Program-made: the position numbers and the translations under genes
From: Cupriavidus nantongensis
GTDB lineage: Bacteria; Pseudomonadota; Gammaproteobacteria; Burkholderiales; Burkholderiaceae
Direction: 5' to 3'
NCBI RefSeq assembly: GCF_001598055.1
Contig: NZ_CP014845.1
Span: 1,798,001-1,862,000 of the forward strand
Length of the DNA: 64,000 bases
The notes under the pieces: model-generated
Told to the model about the DNA's origin: nothing
Databases searched by the model: none
What the model saw: only the letters and a program-made list of their open reading frames with translations
Part shown: piece by piece, positions 34,759-43,493 of the stretch
How the letters are laid out: each line of letters starts with the position of its first letter
Position numbering within the stretch: the first letter of the stretch is position 1

Positions 34759-36985
34759 CGCACCGAGTGCCGGCACTACGCCGGCCGGAGCCAGACCCCA
34801 CGATGGCGGTGCGCCGGCGCAGCCGGCGAAACCGGCGCAAGCGGCATTGGCCTGGGCCGAGGCCCTGCTGCTGGCGGCCCGCCAGCTCGGGCTCTCGCCT
34901 TCGCCGGAACTGGTGCGCGGCGCGGCCGCCTGGACTGATCGCGCCGACGCCGAGCGCGCGGTAATCGAGATGGCCGCCGCCGCCGGCTTGTCGGCCCAGT
35001 TTGCCGACCTGCCCGCGGCCGCGCTGTCGCCGCTGCTGCTGCCCGCACTGGTGGCGCTGGACGGAGCGCACATCGGCCTGCTGACGGGCATCGCCGACGG
35101 CAAGGCGGTGCTGCAGCTGCCCACCGGCGCCGGCACCATCGAGCGCACCCCCGCGCTGGCGGCGCTGGCGCGGCAGGACGGCGACGGCAGCGTGCGCCTG
35201 CTGCTGGTGCGCGAACGGGTGGCACCGCGCAGCGGCCGTCTCGACGCCTACCTGACGGCGCGCCCGGAAGGCTGGCTCGGCAGCATCTTCACCGCCAACT
35301 GGCGCACGCTGGTGGAGCTGGGCGCGGGCTCGCTGTTCGGCAACCTGCTGGCGGTGGGCACCTCGCTGTTCGCGATGCAGGTGTGGGACCGCGTGGTGCC
35401 GGCGCGCTCGCTGCATACGCTGTGGGTGCTGGCCAGCGGCGTGGCGCTGGCGCTGGTGCTGGAGCTGCTGATCCGCACCGTGCGGGTGTCGATCGCCGAC
35501 CATTTCGGCAAGCAGGTCGACCAGCGGCTGTCGGCAATGTTCTTCGCGCGCGTGCTGGATATCCGCAACGATGCGCGCCCGCGCTCGCCGGGCACGCTGG
35601 TGGCGCAGCTGCGCGACCTGGAGCAGCTGCGCGAGCTGCTGACGTCGAGCACGCTCGGCGTACTGATCGACCTGCCCTTCGTCGCCGGCTTCCTGGTCAT
35701 CATCTGGCTGCTGGGCGGCTGGCTGGTGCTGGTGCCGCTGGTGGCGATTCCGCTGTTGGTGCTGCCCGGGCTGGTGGCGCAGATTCCGCTGGCGCGGCTG
35801 TCGCAGCAGGGCATGAGCGAGGCCGCGCTGCGCAACGCGATCCTGATGGAATCGATCTACCGGGCCGAGGACATCAAGGCCCTGCAGGCAGAGCCGCGCT
35901 TTCGCAAGCTATGGGACCGGGTCAACACGGTCAACGGCGAGATCGGACTGAAACAGCGCTTTATCGCCGGGCTGCTGCTGAACCTGTCGCAGACGGTGCA
36001 GCAGCTGGCCTATGTCGGGGTGCTGGTGGCAGGGGTGCATGGCATCCTGGATGGCGGCCTGTCGTTCGGCGCGGTGCTGGCCTGCTCGATCCTGACCAGC
36101 CGCACCATCGCGCCGCTGTCGCAGATCCCGGCGGTGCTGGGGCGCATCCAGAACGCGCGCGTCGGCAAGCAGGGGCTGGACGCGCTGCTGACCCTGCCGC
36201 TGGACCACGACCCGGCGCGCGACACGTACCACCGGCCCGCGCTGGTGGGGCGCTATCGCTTCGAGCAGGTGGTGTACGGTTTCGACCCGCAGGAAAAGCC
36301 GGTGCTCAACATCCCGCAGCTGCAGATCGCGCCCGGCGAGCGGATCGCGGTGCTGGGCCGCGTTGGCGCCGGCAAGTCCACGCTGCTGCGCCTGCTGGGC
36401 GGGCTGGCAACGCCGGTGCAGGGCCGCATCCTGTTCAACGACACGCCCTTGCCGCTGATCGATCCCGCCGACGTGCGCCGCGACGTCGGCATGGTGATGC
36501 AGGAATCCAGCCTGTTCTACGGCAGCTTGCGCGACAACCTGCTGGTGGCCGATCCGCTCGCCACCGACGAGGCCATGCTGCAGGCGCTGCGGCTGGCGTG
36601 CGCCGACCGGCTGCTGCTGAACCAGGTGCACGGGCTGGACCTGACCATCCGCGAGAACGGCGTGGGCCTGTCCGGCGGGCAGAAGCAGGCGCTGATCCTG
36701 GCGCGCACGCTGCTGCGCGCGCCTAACGTACTGCTGCTTGACGAGCCCACCGCATCGCTGGACGAGGCCACCGAGCAGGCCGTGATCGCGCGGCTGCGGC
36801 CCTGGCTGGGCCAACGCACGCTGGTGGTGGCCACGCACCGCTACGCGGTGCTGGCGCTGGTCGATCGCATTATCGTCGTCGACAACGGGCGCATCGTGCG
36901 CGACGGCCCCAAAGATGCGGTGCTGGCCGCGCTGCGCGGCAAGGGCGCGCAGGCCGCGAGCGCGCCGGATGCGGCAGGAGGCTGA
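34742..36985 (+). CDS. Type I secretion ABC transporter, LapB-like
   Basis: A 747-residue inner-membrane exporter. Residues 30-170 look like a C39-peptidase-like domain lacking the catalytic Cys (as in LapB and HlyB), followed by a six-helix ABC transmembrane domain (about 185-480). The nucleotide-binding domain has Walker A GRVGAGKST at 538-546, signature LSGGQ at 643-647, Walker B LLLDEP at 664-669 and the H-loop in VATHRYA. It energises export of the adhesin. The start is GTG 34742, inside the end of the TolC gene. The membrane-fusion gene follows after 2 nt, so the set is one operon. Confidence 0.94.
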   Translation: MQATLDAPSAGTTPAGARPHDGGAPAQPAKPAQAALAWAEALLLAARQLGLSPSPELVRGAAAWTDRADAERAVIEMAAAAGLSAQFADLPAAALSPLLLPALVALDGAHIGLLTGIADGKAVLQLPTGAGTIERTPALAALARQDGDGSVRLLLVRERVAPRSGRLDAYLTARPEGWLGSIFTANWRTLVELGAGSLFGNLLAVGTSLFAMQVWDRVVPARSLHTLWVLASGVALALVLELLIRTVRVSIADHFGKQVDQRLSAMFFARVLDIRNDARPRSPGTLVAQLRDLEQLRELLTSSTLGVLIDLPFVAGFLVIIWLLGGWLVLVPLVAIPLLVLPGLVAQIPLARLSQQGMSEAALRNAILMESIYRAEDIKALQAEPRFRKLWDRVNTVNGEIGLKQRFIAGLLLNLSQTVQQLAYVGVLVAGVHGILDGGLSFGAVLACSILTSRTIAPLSQIPAVLGRIQNARVGKQGLDALLTLPLDHDPARDTYHRPALVGRYRFEQVVYGFDPQEKPVLNIPQLQIAPGERIAVLGRVGAGKSTLLRLLGGLATPVQGRILFNDTPLPLIDPADVRRDVGMVMQESSLFYGSLRDNLLVADPLATDEAMLQALRLACADRLLLNQVHGLDLTIRENGVGLSGGQKQALILARTLLRAPNVLLLDEPTASLDEATEQAVIARLRPWLGQRTLVVATHRYAVLALVDRIIVVDNGRIVRDGPKDAVLAALRGKGAQAASAPDAAGG

Positions 36986-36987
36986 AC

Positions 36988-38193
36988 ATGGGCACGGGCA
37001 TTGACACGGGCATGGACCTGAAAGCGGCGGCCGCGGACTGGATGCGCATCGGCGGCGAGCCTACCGGCCCGCGCTACCTGCTGTGGGTGATCGTGGCGGC
37101 GCTGACGCTGTTCCTGCTATGGGCGGCGCTGGCCGGACTCGATGAAGTGGCGATCGGCGAGGGCCGGGTCACGCCGGCGTCCAAGGGCCAGATCATCCAG
37201 AGCCTGGAGGGCGGCATCCTGGCCGAGCTGGCGGTGCGCGAAGGCGACGTGGTCGAAGCCGGACAGCAGCTGGCCACGCTCGACCCGGTGCAGGCGCGCG
37301 CTTCGATGGAGGAGACGCTGGAGCGGATCGCGGCGCTGCAGGCGCGCGCGGCGCGGCTGCACGCGGAAATGAACGATGCCGCCAATGTGGCCTTCCCGGC
37401 CGAACTGGCCGGCAACGCCGCGGTGGTCGACCGCGAGCGCCAGCTCTTCACCGCCAACCGTCGTGCCTTCCGCGAGAATGTCGGCAACCTGCGCGAGCAG
37501 CTGCGGCTGGCCGAAAACGAGCTGCAGATCGCCATCCCGCTGCTGCGCACCGGCGCCACCAATGAAGTCGAGGTGCTGCGGCTGCGGCAAAAGGTGGCCG
37601 AGTTCTCGACCAAGCTTGCCGCCACGCAGAGCGAATACTACGTGGCGCTGAAGGCCGACTACGCCACCACCATGGCCGACCTGGGCCCGCTGCTGAAGGT
37701 GCGCGAAGGCCGTGCCGACCAGTTGCGGCGCACCGCCATCAACTCGCCGGCGCGCGGCATCGTCAAGGACATCCGCGTCTCCACCATCGGCGGCGTGGTC
37801 GGCCCCGGCGGCGTGCTGATGGAAATCGTGCCGCTGGGCGACCAGTTGCTGATCGAGGCGCGGCTGAGCCCGCGCGACATCGCCTTCATCCACCCGGCGC
37901 AGCCAGCCACGGTCAAGATCACGGCGTTCGAGCCGTCGATCTACGGCACGCTGCCGGCCCGCGTCGACCGGATCTCGCCCGACACCATCGAAGACCAGGT
38001 CGACAAGCGCATCTACTACTACCGTGTCTACGTGCTGACCGACCACGCCTACCTGGAAACCAGCGACGGCAAGCGCCACCCGATCCTGCCCGGCATGGTC
38101 GCCACGGCCGAGATACGCACCGGCCGCCGCACCGTGCTGGATTACCTGCTCAAGCCGCTGCGCCGCGCCGCCGAGGCCTTGCGCGAGCGCTAA
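36988..38193 (+). CDS. HlyD-family membrane fusion protein, LapC-like
   Basis: A 401-residue periplasmic adaptor. A single transmembrane helix (about residues 31-50) follows a short cytoplasmic N-terminus. Then come the HlyD lipoyl-type half-motif GRVTPASKGQIIQSLEGGILAEL, a long coiled coil (about 100-240), the second half with INSPARGIVKDIRVSTIGGVVGPGG, and a beta-barrel end with LPGMVATAEIRTGRRTVLDYLLKPL. It links the ABC transporter to the TolC-like channel. It is the last gene of the adhesin operon and is convergent with copD, 30 nt away. Confidence 0.95.
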   Translation: MGTGIDTGMDLKAAAADWMRIGGEPTGPRYLLWVIVAALTLFLLWAALAGLDEVAIGEGRVTPASKGQIIQSLEGGILAELAVREGDVVEAGQQLATLDPVQARASMEETLERIAALQARAARLHAEMNDAANVAFPAELAGNAAVVDRERQLFTANRRAFRENVGNLREQLRLAENELQIAIPLLRTGATNEVEVLRLRQKVAEFSTKLAATQSEYYVALKADYATTMADLGPLLKVREGRADQLRRTAINSPARGIVKDIRVSTIGGVVGPGGVLMEIVPLGDQLLIEARLSPRDIAFIHPAQPATVKITAFEPSIYGTLPARVDRISPDTIEDQVDKRIYYYRVYVLTDHAYLETSDGKRHPILPGMVATAEIRTGRRTVLDYLLKPLRRAAEALRER

Positions 38194-38223
38194 GAGTGGC
38201 CCATCCAAGCGGCAGCGGGGCTG

Positions 38224-39171
38224 TCATGCCGGCGTCGGCGACTGCATGCCCAGCACCGCCACCAGCGCCAGCACCAGCGCGGCGGTGCCGGCTTCGAGCA
38301 GCAGGCTGCGCCGCAGTGCCCGGACCGCCTGCAGCGCCGGGCCCGGCTCGCCCATGCGGGCGGCCGCTTCCAGCCGCGGCGCCAGCGCAAACCGGTTCGC
38401 CGCCGCCAGACCCAGCATGGTGGCAAACAGCGCAAGCTTGGCCGCCAGCAGCCCGCCGTAGGACATCGGCGCAAACTCCGGCAGCACCGGTCCGACGATC
38501 AGCCAGTAGTTGAGCACGCCGGTAATCACCAGCAGGGCCACGATGCGGGTACCGATGCGCGCGAAGCCGTTGGCGCTGCGGCTCAGCAGTGCAAGAGCCT
38601 CGCCGTGCGGCGTCGACCCGGGCCACGCCAGCAGCAGGAACGCCGCCAGTGCCCCCACCCATGCGCCCGCGGCCAACAGGTGGGTCACGTCCGACGCCAG
38701 GTGCAGGTAGCGCACCGCGCCGTCGTGCATCGCGCCATGCCCGCCCCACGCCAGCGTTGCCAGCGCCACGCCGCCATACGCGGCCAGCACGGCGCAGGGC
38801 GCGCGCAAGCGGTGCAGGCGGCGCAGGTTCATGCCGGCCAGCACGAACAGCAGCAGCGCCGCCACACGCACGCACCAGGCCACGCCGAAATCGGTGCCGG
38901 TCACGATCATCGCCAGCACATGGGCCTGCAGGGCGGCATAGTCCGACGCGCCCGTCATGGCGCGCGCCATCTCGACCAGGGCCAGCAGCGACAGCGCAAT
39001 GCCCACGCCGGCGCCACCCAGCGCCAGCGCCCGGCAACGGCGCGCGAAGCTGCCGCTGCGTTCGTCCCGTTGCAGCGCGTAGAGGCAGAACAGCGGCAGC
39101 CCGAACACCAGCGCGAGGTCGAGATAAAGCGCCAGGCGCAGCCCGGCGGCCAGCCATTCCGGCTGCGCCAA
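38224..39171 (-). CDS. copD: CopD, copper-resistance inner-membrane protein
   Basis: A 315-residue membrane protein with about eight transmembrane helices and the CopD domain in the C-terminal half (HLASDVTHLLAAGAWVGALAAFLLLAW, with conserved His, and a later VITGVLNYWLI helix). CopD works with CopC in moving copper into the cytoplasm or supplying it to periplasmic proteins. The start is TTG 39171, directly after the copC TAA; no ATG near it keeps the first helix intact. It is the last gene of the copABCD operon. Confidence 0.93.
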   Translation of the reverse strand: MAQPEWLAAGLRLALYLDLALVFGLPLFCLYALQRDERSGSFARRCRALALGGAGVGIALSLLALVEMARAMTGASDYAALQAHVLAMIVTGTDFGVAWCVRVAALLLFVLAGMNLRRLHRLRAPCAVLAAYGGVALATLAWGGHGAMHDGAVRYLHLASDVTHLLAAGAWVGALAAFLLLAWPGSTPHGEALALLSRSANGFARIGTRIVALLVITGVLNYWLIVGPVLPEFAPMSYGGLLAAKLALFATMLGLAAANRFALAPRLEAAARMGEPGPALQAVRALRRSLLLEAGTAALVLALVAVLGMQSPTPA

Positions 39172-39558
39172 TTACTTCACCGTGAAGGTGACGTTGCCGT
39201 TGACGGGATGGGTGTCGGAAGAGACCGCGCGCCAGTCCACCCGGTAGCTGCCCGGCGGCAGCGGCTGCGTAGGGGTGATGACCATGGTCTTGGGGTCATC
39301 GCTGCCCGAGACCTTCACGGCCATCTTCATCGGCGCATGGTTGGCCATGCCCGGCATGCCGGTCATCACCAGGTTGGCGCCGGAAAATTGGGTGACGAGA
39401 TTCTCGGAGAAGCGCAGCTCGATCTTCTGCGGCGCGGGCACCGCGGCCTTGTCGGCTGGCGTCGACGCTTCCAGCTTCGGGTGCGCGAAGGCAAGGCTGC
39501 TGGCCAGCGCGGCAGTGGCCGCAATCATGGCGTGGATCAGGGGGCGATTGGCATGCAT
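39172..39558 (-). CDS. copC: CopC, periplasmic copper-binding protein
   Basis: A 128-residue protein with a signal peptide whose cleavage after SLAFA leaves His as the first mature residue (HPKLEAS), as in CopC. The Cu(II) site also needs the Asp and His seen in SSDTHPVNG. A Met-rich stretch (MVMTGMPG-type spacing, then MKM) could hold Cu(I). The fold is a small beta-barrel with LRFSEN and PLPPGSYRVDWRAVS landmarks. It binds periplasmic copper and partners CopD, whose gene starts immediately after the stop codon. Confidence 0.95.
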   Translation of the reverse strand: MHANRPLIHAMIAATAALASSLAFAHPKLEASTPADKAAVPAPQKIELRFSENLVTQFSGANLVMTGMPGMANHAPMKMAVKVSGSDDPKTMVITPTQPLPPGSYRVDWRAVSSDTHPVNGNVTFTVK

Positions 39559-39607
39559 GATGGTCTCCGCTGAGGGATGTAGTAATGGGATGGTCCGGGC
39601 GATGGCG

Positions 39608-40663
39608 TCAAAACCACACGCGGACGCCGGCGACGAAGCGCGTCTCGCCCGACTTGCCGCCGGCGGTGCGGATCATGTCCGCGGTATTGCCGAAGGTCTG
39701 GTAGCGCTCCACGCCGATATACGGGGCGAACTGCCGGCTGAACTCATAGCGCAGCCGCAGCCCCACGGTGCCATTGGACAAGCCGCTGCCGATGCCGACT
39801 TCCGGATCGTTCTTGCCATAGAGATTGGCCTCGATGCGCGGCTGCAGGATCAGCCGCTGCGTCAGCAGCAGCTCATACTCCGCCGACAGCCGTAGCGCGG
39901 TGCGCCCGCTGGTGCCGACATAGGCGGTGGCGTCGACCTCGAACCAGTACGGCGCCAGCCCCTGCACGCCGAACGCCAGCCAGTTGCGCGCCGGGCGCCC
40001 GCTGCCGGCGTCGTTGCGCAGGCCCAGCTGGGTGTCCCAGTAGCTGGCCACGGCGTGGCCCCACAGCAGCTCGGTGCGGGCTTCGTGCAGCTTGCCCTTC
40101 GAGGCCTCGCCCTCGGCCTTGATCACCAGCTTGTCGAAGCTGTTGCCGAACCACGCCTGCGCCTCGTAGGCGGCGGCATTGTGGCCGTTGGCGTGGGCCC
40201 ATTCCAGGCGGTCGACCAGCACCGACGCGAACAGGTGCTCGTCGGCCATCACCAGCTGGCGCTTGTCGCCCAGTGCGTACTGGCCGACGCCGAGCTGGTA
40301 GCCGCCGGAATAGGCATGCGGATCGCGCGCGTCGGGCGGAGCGCTGCCGCCCTGCATTTTCATGTCGCCATGGTCCATGGCCGGGGCCGCCTCTTGCGGC
40401 GGCGCGTTGGCGCCGTCCATGGTCTGGATCTCCGGCTGGTCCATGACTTGCACCTGGCCGTGGTCCATGCCCTGCATCTGGCTATGGTCCATGCCTTGCA
40501 TTGCGGCAGGCGCGGCAGGCGCGGCCTGTTGACCATGGCCGTGCGCATGGCCGGCATGCGGGTCCTGCGCAAAGGCTGCGCCCATGGCGCCCAGCGCCAG
40601 CGCCGCGGCCAGCAGCGTCTTCTTGTATCCGGGCATAACAATCGAGAGTTCGGCTTGCTTCAT
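39608..40663 (-). CDS. copB: CopB, outer-membrane copper-resistance protein
   Basis: A 351-residue protein. After a signal peptide there is a Met/His-rich segment (repeats of MQGMDH and MDHGQ between about residues 35 and 100) that should bind copper. A beta-barrel follows, with GYQLGVGQYALGDKRQLVMADEHLF, ARTELLWGHAVASYWDTQLG and a terminal aromatic residue (VRVWF) typical of outer-membrane proteins. CopB is thought to bind copper in the outer membrane and limit its entry. The ATG at 40663 overlaps the copA stop by one base; an ATG nine codons later would place the signal peptide first. Confidence 0.94.
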   Translation of the reverse strand: MKQAELSIVMPGYKKTLLAAALALGAMGAAFAQDPHAGHAHGHGQQAAPAAPAAMQGMDHSQMQGMDHGQVQVMDQPEIQTMDGANAPPQEAAPAMDHGDMKMQGGSAPPDARDPHAYSGGYQLGVGQYALGDKRQLVMADEHLFASVLVDRLEWAHANGHNAAAYEAQAWFGNSFDKLVIKAEGEASKGKLHEARTELLWGHAVASYWDTQLGLRNDAGSGRPARNWLAFGVQGLAPYWFEVDATAYVGTSGRTALRLSAEYELLLTQRLILQPRIEANLYGKNDPEVGIGSGLSNGTVGLRLRYEFSRQFAPYIGVERYQTFGNTADMIRTAGGKSGETRFVAGVRVWF

Positions 40664-42588
40664 CACGCCACCACCACTTCGCGGAACATGCCCGCATCCA
40701 TATGCAGCATCAGGTGGCAATGCCAGGCCCAGCGCCCCAGGGCATCGGCCGTGACCAGGAAGCTGATGCGCTGCGCCGGCTGCACCGGGATGGTGTGGCG
40801 CCGCGCCTGGAAGCTGCCGTCGGGTGCCTCCAGCTCGCTCCACATGCCGTGCAGGTGCATCGGGTGGGTCATCATGGTGTCGTTGTGCAGGATCACGCGC
40901 AGCCGTTCGCCATGCTTGAAGTAGATCGGCGTGGACTTGCCGAACTCGACCCCGTCGAACGACCACGTATAGCGCTCCATATTGCCGGTCAGGTGCAGCT
41001 CGACCTCGCGCCCGGGCCCGCGCGCATCCATGGCTCCGCCGATGGTGTGCTGGTCGGCCAGCGTCAGCACGCGCCGGCCGTTGTTGCGCAGGCCGATGCC
41101 GGGGTCGTCGAGGTTGGTGCGGGCCATGTCGACACGCATGTCGGTGCTGGCGCCGTATTCGGTGCGGGCATGGCGTGCGGTCTTGCTGGGCACCCGCAGC
41201 GCATCGGCGGGCGCCATCGCGTGCTGGCTTTGGTCCATGCCGGCGTGGTCCATGCCCGCCATCGGCATCGCGCCGTGGCCGGCGTGGGCACCGTGGCCGC
41301 CGTGCCCTCCGTGGGCGCCATGTCCGCCGTGGCCACCATGGCCGGTCATCGCGCCCATCATGTCGGTCATGGTCAGCCATTCGGCCCGGTCCAGCGCCGG
41401 CACCGGCGCGGACAGGCCCTCGCGCACCGCCAGCGTGCCGCGCGCATAGCCGGTGCGGTCCATCGACTGCGCGAACAGGGTGTAGGCGTCGTCCTGCGGC
41501 GTCACGATGGCGTCGCAGGTCTCGCCGGGGCCGAAGCGGAATTCGTCGACGCTGACGGGCTCGATGTCCTGGCCGTCGACCTGCACCACGCGCAGCTTGA
41601 GCCCGGGGATGCGCACGTCGTAGAAGGTGTTGCCCGAGCCGTTGATAAAGCGCAGGCGCACGGTCTCGCCGCGGCGGAACAGGCCGGTCCAGTTGCCCGC
41701 CGGCGTGACGCCGTTGGCCAGATGAGTCAGGGTGGCGCTGGACAGGTCCGCCAGGTCGGTCGGGCTCATCCGCATCTGGTTCCACATGCGGCGCTTGTCC
41801 AGCGCCTGCTTCAGGCCGTCGCGCGACACGTCGCGGAAGAAGTCGACCACCGTGGGCTGGTTGTAGTTGTAGTAATCGCTCTGGATCTTGAGCTTGTTCA
41901 GCACCCGCATCGGGTCTTCGTCGGTCCAGTCCGACAGCAGCACGGTATGGTCGCGGTCGGCGTGCGCGCGCTCGTGCCCGGCGGCCGGGTCGATGACGAT
42001 GCCGCCGTACACGCCGGTCATCTCCTGGAAGCCAGAGTGCGAGTGATACCAGTAGCTGCCGGTCTGCGTAACCTTGAAGCGGTAGGTGAAGGTCTCGCCC
42101 GGCGCGATGCCCGGGAAGCTGATGCCGGGCACGCCGTCCATCTGGTAAGGCAGGATGATGCCGTGCCAGTGGATCGAGGTGGCCTCGCGCAGGCGGTTGG
42201 TCACGCGGATGGTGACGGTGTCGCCCTCGCGCCAGCGCAGCGTCGGGCCTGGCAGCATGCCGTTGATGGTGGTGGCGATGGTCGGCTTGCCGGTGTAGTT
42301 GACCAGCGATTCGCCGATCACCAGGTCGAACTCGGTGCCGCGCAGCACCGGGCCGGCACCGCTGCCCGCGGGCGCGGGCTGCCCGTCGCGCGCGCCGCTG
42401 CCGCCGTGCCCGGCATGCTGCGCCCAGGCGCTGCCGCCAAACCCGCCCAGGCCGGCCAGCCCCGCGACCACGCCGCCGGCGGCCAGCCCCTGCACGAAGC
42501 GGCGGCGCCGCAGGTCGGGCAATCCGGAGAGCGGATCAGGCAGCAAAAGAGGCAGCGCTGGGCGGCCGGGGCTTGGATGGCGTCGCAT
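40663..42588 (-). CDS. copA: CopA, periplasmic multicopper oxidase
   Basis: A 641-residue multicopper oxidase of the CopA/PcoA type. The N-terminus has a twin-arginine-like signal (LRRRRFVQGLAAGG), consistent with export of a folded copper enzyme. Copper-ligand motifs are IHWHGI, WYHSHSG, HPMHLHG and HCHLMLHMDAGM. Between the second and third cupredoxin domains is a Met/His-rich insert with repeated HGGHG and MDHAGM units. It oxidises Cu(I) to less toxic Cu(II) and binds extra copper. It is the first gene of copABCD and is divergent from copRS. Confidence 0.97.
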   Translation of the reverse strand: MRRHPSPGRPALPLLLPDPLSGLPDLRRRRFVQGLAAGGVVAGLAGLGGFGGSAWAQHAGHGGSGARDGQPAPAGSGAGPVLRGTEFDLVIGESLVNYTGKPTIATTINGMLPGPTLRWREGDTVTIRVTNRLREATSIHWHGIILPYQMDGVPGISFPGIAPGETFTYRFKVTQTGSYWYHSHSGFQEMTGVYGGIVIDPAAGHERAHADRDHTVLLSDWTDEDPMRVLNKLKIQSDYYNYNQPTVVDFFRDVSRDGLKQALDKRRMWNQMRMSPTDLADLSSATLTHLANGVTPAGNWTGLFRRGETVRLRFINGSGNTFYDVRIPGLKLRVVQVDGQDIEPVSVDEFRFGPGETCDAIVTPQDDAYTLFAQSMDRTGYARGTLAVREGLSAPVPALDRAEWLTMTDMMGAMTGHGGHGGHGAHGGHGGHGAHAGHGAMPMAGMDHAGMDQSQHAMAPADALRVPSKTARHARTEYGASTDMRVDMARTNLDDPGIGLRNNGRRVLTLADQHTIGGAMDARGPGREVELHLTGNMERYTWSFDGVEFGKSTPIYFKHGERLRVILHNDTMMTHPMHLHGMWSELEAPDGSFQARRHTIPVQPAQRISFLVTADALGRWAWHCHLMLHMDAGMFREVVVA

Positions 42589-42654
42589 GTCACGTCGGTT
42601 CGGTTAGTTGGCACGCCAAGCGTAGCCAGCGCCACCCTACCGAGGTCTGACCGG

Positions 42655-42687
42655 AACATGACAATCCGGTAATCTTGCGGTCATGTT
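42655..42687. promoter_or_regulatory. Candidate CopR operator between copA and copR
   Basis: AACATGAC (42655-42662) and GTCATGTT (42680-42687) are perfect 8-bp inverted arms around a 17-bp centre that contains CAATCCGGTAATCTTG. The element sits in the copA-copR divergent spacer, 67 bp from copA and 80 bp from copR. Heavy-metal OmpR-type regulators bind such paired sites next to their target promoters, so this is the probable CopR box. Confidence 0.6.
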
Positions 42688-42767
42688 GGCGCCCGCAACG
42701 ACGGCGTAGAGTTGCCTGGCCGTGTGGAAGCGCGCCCGGCACGACCAATCGCGTAAGGAAAGTGCTG

Positions 42768-43493
42768 ATGAAACTGCTTGTGGTGGAGGACGAATCCAAG
42801 ACCGGCGAATACCTGCGCCAGGGGCTGACCGAGGCGGGCTTCGTCGTCGACCTGGTGCGCAACGGGCTGGACGGCCAGCACATGGCCATGACCGAGCCCT
42901 ACGACCTGATCGTCCTCGACGTGATGCTGCCGGACGTGGACGGCTGGCGCATCGTGCAGGCGCTGCGCGCGGGGCAGAACCCGGTGCCGGTGCTGTTCCT
43001 GACCGCGCGCGACAGCGTGGCCGACCGTGTCAAGGGGCTGGAGCTGGGCGCGGACGACTACCTGGTCAAGCCGTTCGCCTTCTCCGAACTGCTGGCGCGC
43101 GTGCGCACGCTGCTGCGCCGCGGCACCGCGCAGATGACGCTGGACCGCATCCAGGTGGCCGACCTGGTGCTGGACCTAACCCGCCGCCGCGCCACGCGCG
43201 CCGGGCGCCGCATCACGCTGACCAGCAAGGAGTTCGCGCTGCTGGAACTGCTGGCGCGCCGCCGCGGCGAGGTGCTGCCGCGCTCGCTGATCGCCTCGCA
43301 GGTGTGGGACATGAACTTCGACAGCGACAGCAATGTCATCGACGTCGCCATCCGGCGCCTGCGTGCCAAGATCGACGACGGCTTCGACGCGCGCCTGATC
43401 CAGACCGTGCGCGGCATGGGCTATGTGCTGGAAGCGCCCGAAGCCGCCGACGAGGCAGACACGCCGCCGGCAAACGACGGGCAGCCCGCATGA
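42768..43493 (+). CDS. copR: CopR, copper-responsive response regulator
   Basis: A 241-residue OmpR/PhoB-type response regulator of the heavy-metal group (CopR/CusR/IrlR). The receiver has acidic residues in LLVVEDE, the phospho-acceptor Asp51 in [13 protein letters not shown], Lys in [11 protein letters not shown], and a C-terminal winged helix with [20 protein letters not shown] and [17 protein letters not shown] precedes ATG 42768. It activates copABCD, and probably itself, when phosphorylated by CopS; the stop overlaps the copS ATG (ATGA). Confidence 0.96.
   Translation: MKLLVVEDESKTGEYLRQGLTEAGFVVDLVRNGLDGQHMAMTEPYDLIVLDVMLPDVDGWRIVQALRAGQNPVPVLFLTARDSVADRVKGLELGADDYLVKPFAFSELLARVRTLLRRGTAQMTLDRIQVADLVLDLTRRRATRAGRRITLTSKEFALLELLARRRGEVLPRSLIASQVWDMNFDSDSNVIDVAIRRLRAKIDDGFDARLIQTVRGMGYVLEAPEAADEADTPPANDGQPA

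Noticed and set aside
30814..35148. Very long minus-strand open frame (over 1400 codons) opposite the adhesin and TolC genes
   Set aside because: It is antisense to repeat-rich, GC-biased coding DNA; its translation is repetitive, without domains, and it covers several well-supported plus-strand genes.
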